A stretch of DNA of 9,752 bases from Thiobacillaceae bacterium (lineage in GTDB: Bacteria; Pseudomonadota; Gammaproteobacteria; Burkholderiales; Thiobacillaceae): the NCBI GenBank assembly GCA_024643305.1, contig JAHENE010000056.1, positions 1 to 9,752 of the forward strand, given 5' to 3'. The notes under the pieces were generated by a model. It was not told the DNA's origin, did not search any database, and was given only the letters and a program-made list of their open reading frames with translations. Both the position numbers and the translations under genes were made by a program. Shown in pieces: positions 5,640 to 9,752 of this stretch. Position 1 is the stretch's first letter. The number at the start of each line of letters is the position of its first letter.

Positions 5640-6731
5640 GGTAGAACCTGATGATGAAAAACCGGCATTATACCGGCCGGCATACACCGGGCTATTCACA
5701 TACGCCTCGCGCACATGACGTATCGCAACCAGCAAGGCGGCCGCCATAGGTAGGGCAAGCAGCACGCCGAAGAAACCAAAGACCTGGCCAAAAGCGGCAA
5801 GCGCAAAAATCACTGCCACCGGATGCAGGCCAATGCGGTCTCCCACCAGATAAGGCGTGACCACCATACCCTCCATCGCCTGCCCGGCGATGAAAACACC
5901 CAGCACGGGCAAAACGCCGCTCAAGGACTGGAACTGCAGCGTTGCTTCCAGCACACCCAGCGCCAGGCCCAGCGTTGCCCCCACAAAAGGAATAAACCCC
6001 AGCACGCCGGTCAACATGCCAATGGGCAGGGCAAAATCCAGCCCCGCCAGGGACAGGCCCACCGAATAAAACACACTCATCACCGCCATGACGGATAACT
6101 GGCCGCGCAAAAATTCGGACAACACGCGATCGACTTCCCGCGCAAGGCGGCTGATCTGGTCATGCCAGGGACGCGGGATCATGAGATCGACTTTGGCAAC
6201 CAGTCCATCCCAGTCGCGCAGCATGTAAAAGGTAACCACCGGGATCAGCAGCACAGTAATTGCCGCGCTCAGCAAAGCTGCCGCACCGCTGCCCAACTTG
6301 GGCAGGAATTGTTGCGCCGCATTGCCCGCGCTTTGGGCATGCTCCGCCAGCCAGTTGCGCACTGTATCCATGTCGATGTCGGCCGAAATGCCGAAAAGCC
6401 CGGTCAGCGTGGGCAGCACCTCACGCTGTATCCAGCCAAGGTACTGAGGCAGCCGATCCATCAGCAACTGGGCCTGATTGATAAAGAGCGGCACCACCAT
6501 CAGCACCAGCCCCACGACAATCAGGCCGCCGCTGACAAGAACGGCCATTGCTGCAACGGTGCGGCTCAGACCCCAGCCTTCCAGACGGTCGGCCAGCGGG
6601 TCAAGAATATAGGCCAGCAAGGCCCCGGCCAGAAAGGGCGTCAGCACCGGGGCCAGGAGATGGACCAGGACGGCCACGATCAGGAACGCTGCAAGCGCAA
6701 ACCATGGGAGATTTTCGGAACGGGCGAGCAT
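4758..6731 (-). CDS. PerM-like AI-2E family transporter fused in frame to PurC
   Basis: A single uninterrupted frame of 657 codons encodes first a 364-residue PerM/AI-2E-family (PF01594) inner-membrane protein and then complete PurC. The membrane part starts [17 protein letters not shown] and shows hydrophobic helices near 10-30, 32-45, 60-82, 150-170, 212-230, 235-262, 272-290 and 303-336. Family motifs include LRDWDGLV (171-178), [11 protein letters not shown] (245-255) and [20 protein letters not shown] (295-314). After [13 protein letters not shown], where the family normally ends, no stop is met; a short Gly/Ser linker leads straight into the PurC ATG at 5639. Family members are uncharacterised permease-like proteins. 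The start at 6731 fits the family; the frame stays open to an ATG at 6794, but that would overlap purM. Two separate proteins from an internal purC start remain possible. Confidence 0.7.
   Translation of the reverse strand: MLARSENLPWFALAAFLIVAVLVHLLAPVLTPFLAGALLAYILDPLADRLEGWGLSRTVAAMAVLVSGGLIVVGLVLMVVPLFINQAQLLMDRLPQYLGWIQREVLPTLTGLFGISADIDMDTVRNWLAEHAQSAGNAAQQFLPKLGSGAAALLSAAITVLLIPVVTFYMLRDWDGLVAKVDLMIPRPWHDQISRLAREVDRVLSEFLRGQLSVMAVMSVFYSVGLSLAGLDFALPIGMLTGVLGFIPFVGATLGLALGVLEATLQFQSLSGVLPVLGVFIAGQAMEGMVVTPYLVGDRIGLHPVAVIFALAAFGQVFGFFGVLLALPMAAALLVAIRHVREAYVNSPVYAGRYNAGFSSSGSTMSTLLETSIKSLPLISKGKVRDIYAVDDKRLLMVTTDRLSAFDVIMPTPIPGKGAVLTDITKFWFSKLAGILPNQLTGDAPESVVAENEREQVAGRALVVKRLKPLPVEAIVRGYLVGSGWKEYQEKGSVCGIALPSGLQQAGKLPQPLFTPSTKAELGQHDENIDFARCEELLGKDLAAKVRDASLALYTKAAEYALTRGIIIADTKFEFGLDESGTLYLIDEVLTPDSSRFWPADQYVVGKNPPSFDKQFVRDWLESTGWNKQAPGPVLPEEVVAKTAEKYREALSRLAGI
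5667..5672 (-). promoter_or_regulatory. Consensus TATAAT box ahead of purC, inside the perM frame
   Basis: A perfect -10 hexamer on the minus strand, placed to start transcription near 5660, about 20 nt before the purC ATG. No good -35 box stands 16-18 nt upstream; that area is a run of CCGG motifs. If active, it would produce PurC separately from the fused frame. Confidence 0.35.
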
Positions 6732-6768
6732 TGGCGGTAAAATGTCGGCTATTAACAACCCACAGTCT

Positions 6769-6774
6769 AAAGGG
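6769..6774 (+). promoter_or_regulatory. Ribosome binding site deciding the purM start
   Basis: AAAGGG lies 9 nt before the GTG at 6784. The alternative in-frame ATG at 6742 lacks such a site and would add 14 residues not usual in PurM. Confidence 0.6.
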
Positions 6775-6783
6775 TATCTGAAG

Positions 6784-7808
<1,025 letters not shown>

Positions 7809-7812
<4 letters not shown>

Positions 7813-8438
7813 CAACCCGCGTCGTTGTCCTGCTCTCCGGCCGTGGCAGCAACTTCAAGGCCCTGCTGGATGCAGACTTACCGGTGAAATATACCGCCGT
7901 CATCAGCAACCGGCCGGATGCTGCCGGACTCGATTACGCGCGCCGCCAGGGCATTTCCACCATCGCGCTCAATCACAGGGGCTACCCGACACGCGAGACG
8001 TTTGATGAAGTGCTGGCAAAAGAAATCGACAAGGCCGGTGCAGATCTTGTCGTTCTTGCGGGCTACATGCGCATCCTGACCAAGGAATTCGTACAGCGTT
8101 TTGAAGGCCGCCTGCTCAACATCCACCCCTCGCTGCTGCCCAGTTTTCCTGGCCTGCGCACACATGAATCTGCGATTGCCGAGGGTATCAAGGTCCACGG
8201 CTGCACCGTGCACTTTGTCACCCCAACCCTGGACCACGGCCCCATCGTCATCCAGGCCGCCGTGCCAGTGCTGCCGGATGACACGCCCAACACTCTTGCT
8301 GCACGCGTGCTTGAACAGGAGCACCGCATTTACCCGCAGGCCGTGCGCTGGTTTGCCGAAGGCAGGCTGGTCATTTCAGACGGTTTGGTGAACGTGCGCG
8401 ACAGTGATGTGTCTCAGTGGGTGTTAGCCACACCTTGA
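7809..8438 (+). CDS. purN: Phosphoribosylglycinamide formyltransferase (GAR transformylase)
   Basis: PurN transfers a formyl group from 10-formyltetrahydrofolate to GAR, the third step of purine synthesis. The 209-aa protein shows the phosphate-binding [16 protein letters not shown] (5-20), [14 protein letters not shown] (31-44), AGYMRILT (84-91), the catalytic [17 protein letters not shown] (104-120) with Asn104 and His106, and [14 protein letters not shown] (134-147) with Asp142 as the third catalytic residue. It starts with GTG overlapping the purM TGA, so translation is coupled. It ends 9 nt before the next gene, suggesting that the DUF3108 genes share the transcript. All active-site residues are present. 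Confidence 0.96.
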
Positions 8439-8447
8439 GACAAGAAC

Positions 8448-9140
8448 ATGAAAGCTTTCATCGCACTCGTCCTCGTGTTGATTGCGCCACCCATACTCGC
8501 CAAAAGTCCGCAACAGTTTGAGCTCGTCTATCGTTTTACTTTCAATGGACATTACGTTGGAGAGGTAACCGATCGCTTCAAGCGCGAGGGTAGCCATTAT
8601 CAGCTCACCAGCAGCGCAAAGCCCAAAGGCAACCTTGCCCTTCTGCTCCCCCTGCTTACACTCTCCAGCGAGGGAGAAGTCCAGGCACAAGGCTTTGCTC
8701 CCATCCGCTACCAGCAGGCAAACAGTTATGCGCCCAACAAGCCAACCATCGCCCGGTTTGATTGGCCAAAAGGCGTGCTGACCCATGAATACAAGGGCAG
8801 GACAGTGCAAACCGAATTACCCAAGGGCACACTGGATTCCCTGACTCAGCTCTACACCTTCACGTTGATGGGCACGTTGCCGCAGACAATCGAGTTCCCC
8901 GTCAGCAACGGCCGCAAGCTCATCACATACCACTATGAAAAGCAGCCCGCCGAGCGCATCACCACCCCAATGGGATCCTTTGAGGTGATGGAGTTTCGAA
9001 GGATTGCCGATCCCGATGAAAACGCCATTTCGGTCTGGATTGCGCCTGGCCTGAACAACCTGCCCGTGCGCATCAAGGTGCGGGAGGACGCCGGCACATT
9101 CGAACAGCAATTGATCCGCATAAACTATCGTTCGACATAG
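8448..9140 (+). CDS. DUF3108 domain-containing secreted protein
   Basis: This 230-aa protein of unknown function belongs to the DUF3108 family, often found next to purN in betaproteobacteria. A signal peptide is clear (MKAFIALVLVLIAPPILA, cleavage likely after Ala18), so the mature protein is periplasmic. Typical segments are FELVYRFTFNGHYVGEVTD (22-40), SHYQLTSSAKPKGNLALLLP (49-68), FDWPKGVLTHEYKG (105-118), LDSLTQLYTFTL (129-140), YEKQPAERITTPMGSFEVME (164-183) and VWIAPGLNNLPVRIKVRE (197-214). The domain alternates beta strands like a lipoprotein-carrier or barrel-shaped fold. No catalytic residues can be named. The gene is followed 13 nt later by a second DUF3108 gene. Confidence 0.85.
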   Translation: MKAFIALVLVLIAPPILAKSPQQFELVYRFTFNGHYVGEVTDRFKREGSHYQLTSSAKPKGNLALLLPLLTLSSEGEVQAQGFAPIRYQQANSYAPNKPTIARFDWPKGVLTHEYKGRTVQTELPKGTLDSLTQLYTFTLMGTLPQTIEFPVSNGRKLITYHYEKQPAERITTPMGSFEVMEFRRIADPDENAISVWIAPGLNNLPVRIKVREDAGTFEQQLIRINYRST

Positions 9141-9153
9141 AATCCGGATCGAC

Positions 9154-9752
9154 ATGAACCAGACCAGGGAGCGAAGCGGCATACTGACCTCGAGAACTTT
9201 GGGGCGCGGATTCTGGATTGGAATCATTGTCTCGCTCGCATTACATGCACTGCTGGTCACAACCGGCCATTTCCAGATGCAGCGGTGGGAAGATGCGACA
9301 AGCCTGGAAGCCCGAATCGAACCCGATGCATTTGAAGCAGTTCCCTTGCCCAAGCCCAAAGTCGTCAGCAAGCCGTCAGCCCTCCCCCAGGCGCAGACGC
9401 AACCTGAACCGCAAGCGAATCCAATTCCGCCCGAACCCTTGGCTGCACCTCCCGTTTTACAACCCATGGCAAGGGTGGAGGAACCGGCTTCCGTCCCTTC
9501 TGCCGCAGCTCCTTCTCCCGGCATGGCCGATCAGGGCTTGCCGCAGCCGCCTGCCGGTCCCGCGCCGCCTGTCGACAAACCCTACGCAGCACTCACCCGT
9601 GCAGCTGAAAACATCCGGGAGCTACCGCCGCACATCGAAATCGTGTACGAACTGCAGGGCATGCTAAGCGGACGGCAAGTTCACGTCTGGCAGCGAACGA
9701 GCGATCGCTACATACTGGAATCAGAGTCCGAGGCCAGTGGCCTTGCTGGACT
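9154..9752 (+). CDS. DUF3108 domain protein with TonB-like anchor and proline-rich spacer (cut by the window edge)
   Basis: The frame is open from the ATG at 9154 to the right edge (199 codons), so the 3' end is missing. The order of parts is a basic cytoplasmic N-terminus (1-18), one membrane helix WIGIIVSLALHALLVT (21-36) with the SxxxH pattern (Ser27, His31) seen in TonB/TolA-type anchors, and a long Pro/Ala/Gln-rich periplasmic spacer (about 63-140). The beginning of a domain, IEIVYELQGMLSGRQVHVWQ (161-180), aligns with the start of the DUF3108 domain in the preceding gene (FELVYRFTFNG). It is probably an inner-membrane-anchored periplasmic protein. No ExbB/ExbD genes are visible. DUF3108 membership rests on partial sequence. 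The 13-nt gap to the first paralogue suggests co-transcription. Confidence 0.75.
   Translation, partial: MNQTRERSGILTSRTLGRGFWIGIIVSLALHALLVTTGHFQMQRWEDATSLEARIEPDAFEAVPLPKPKVVSKPSALPQAQTQPEPQANPIPPEPLAAPPVLQPMARVEEPASVPSAAAPSPGMADQGLPQPPAGPAPPVDKPYAALTRAAENIRELPPHIEIVYELQGMLSGRQVHVWQRTSDRYILESESEASGLAG

Noticed and set aside
6162..6740. 192-codon plus-strand frame within perM
   Set aside because: Gln/His-rich antisense shadow of a well-supported membrane protein.

Overview
The window looks like chromosomal DNA of a moderately GC-rich betaproteobacterium, most likely from the Nitrosomonadales / Gallionellaceae / Sulfuricellaceae neighbourhood. This placement is an inference from the gene families present: a NodI/NodJ-type ABC-2 exporter of the kind common in non-rhizobial betaproteobacteria, a stand-alone TusE/DsrC-like sulfur-relay protein, a divergent perM / purM-purN arrangement, and a tandem pair of DUF3108 proteins. 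No single marker fixes the genus. I saw no tRNA, rRNA, insertion sequence, phage gene, CRISPR array or origin.

Layout. (1) Positions 1-341, minus strand: the 5' part of aroB (shikimate pathway), running off the left edge. (2) 342-418: a divergent intergenic region with a near-perfect inverted repeat whose two arms each carry an outward-facing TAAAAT box. (3) 419-3441, plus strand: five tightly packed genes, namely a MazG/dCTPase-like nucleotide pyrophosphohydrolase, a thioredoxin-fold [2Fe-2S] ferredoxin, a COG2945-type alpha/beta hydrolase, and a NodI-like ATPase with its NodJ-like permease. Junctions are 2-nt gaps or 1- to 13-nt overlaps, so this is almost certainly one operon. (4) 3442-3543: an AT-rich control region with repeated TGACTTAT boxes and a perfect 8-1-8 palindrome, followed by a stand-alone tusE/dsrC-like gene and a strong bidirectional terminator. 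(5) 3899-4546, minus strand: a small outer-membrane beta-barrel protein with its own predicted promoter. (6) 4758-6731, minus strand: one uninterrupted reading frame joining a PerM/AI-2E-family membrane protein to PurC (SAICAR synthetase). (7) 6784-8438, plus strand: purM and purN, both with GTG starts and overlapping by 4 nt. (8) 8448 to the right edge, plus strand: two consecutive DUF3108 proteins. The first is secreted. The second is anchored by a TonB-like N-terminal helix followed by a proline-rich spacer, and it runs off the window.

How the genes fit together. purC, purM and purN supply three steps of de novo purine synthesis and lie on either side of the perM-purM divergent promoter region. 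The plus-strand operon combines nucleotide sanitation, an iron-sulfur protein, a hydrolase and an exporter whose joint purpose is not evident. The observations most worth checking are the missing stop codon between perM and purC, the repeat-rich promoter in front of the tusE/dsrC-like gene, and the TonB-like anchor on the second DUF3108 protein. I did not find a clearly new multi-gene system; most genes belong to well-known families.
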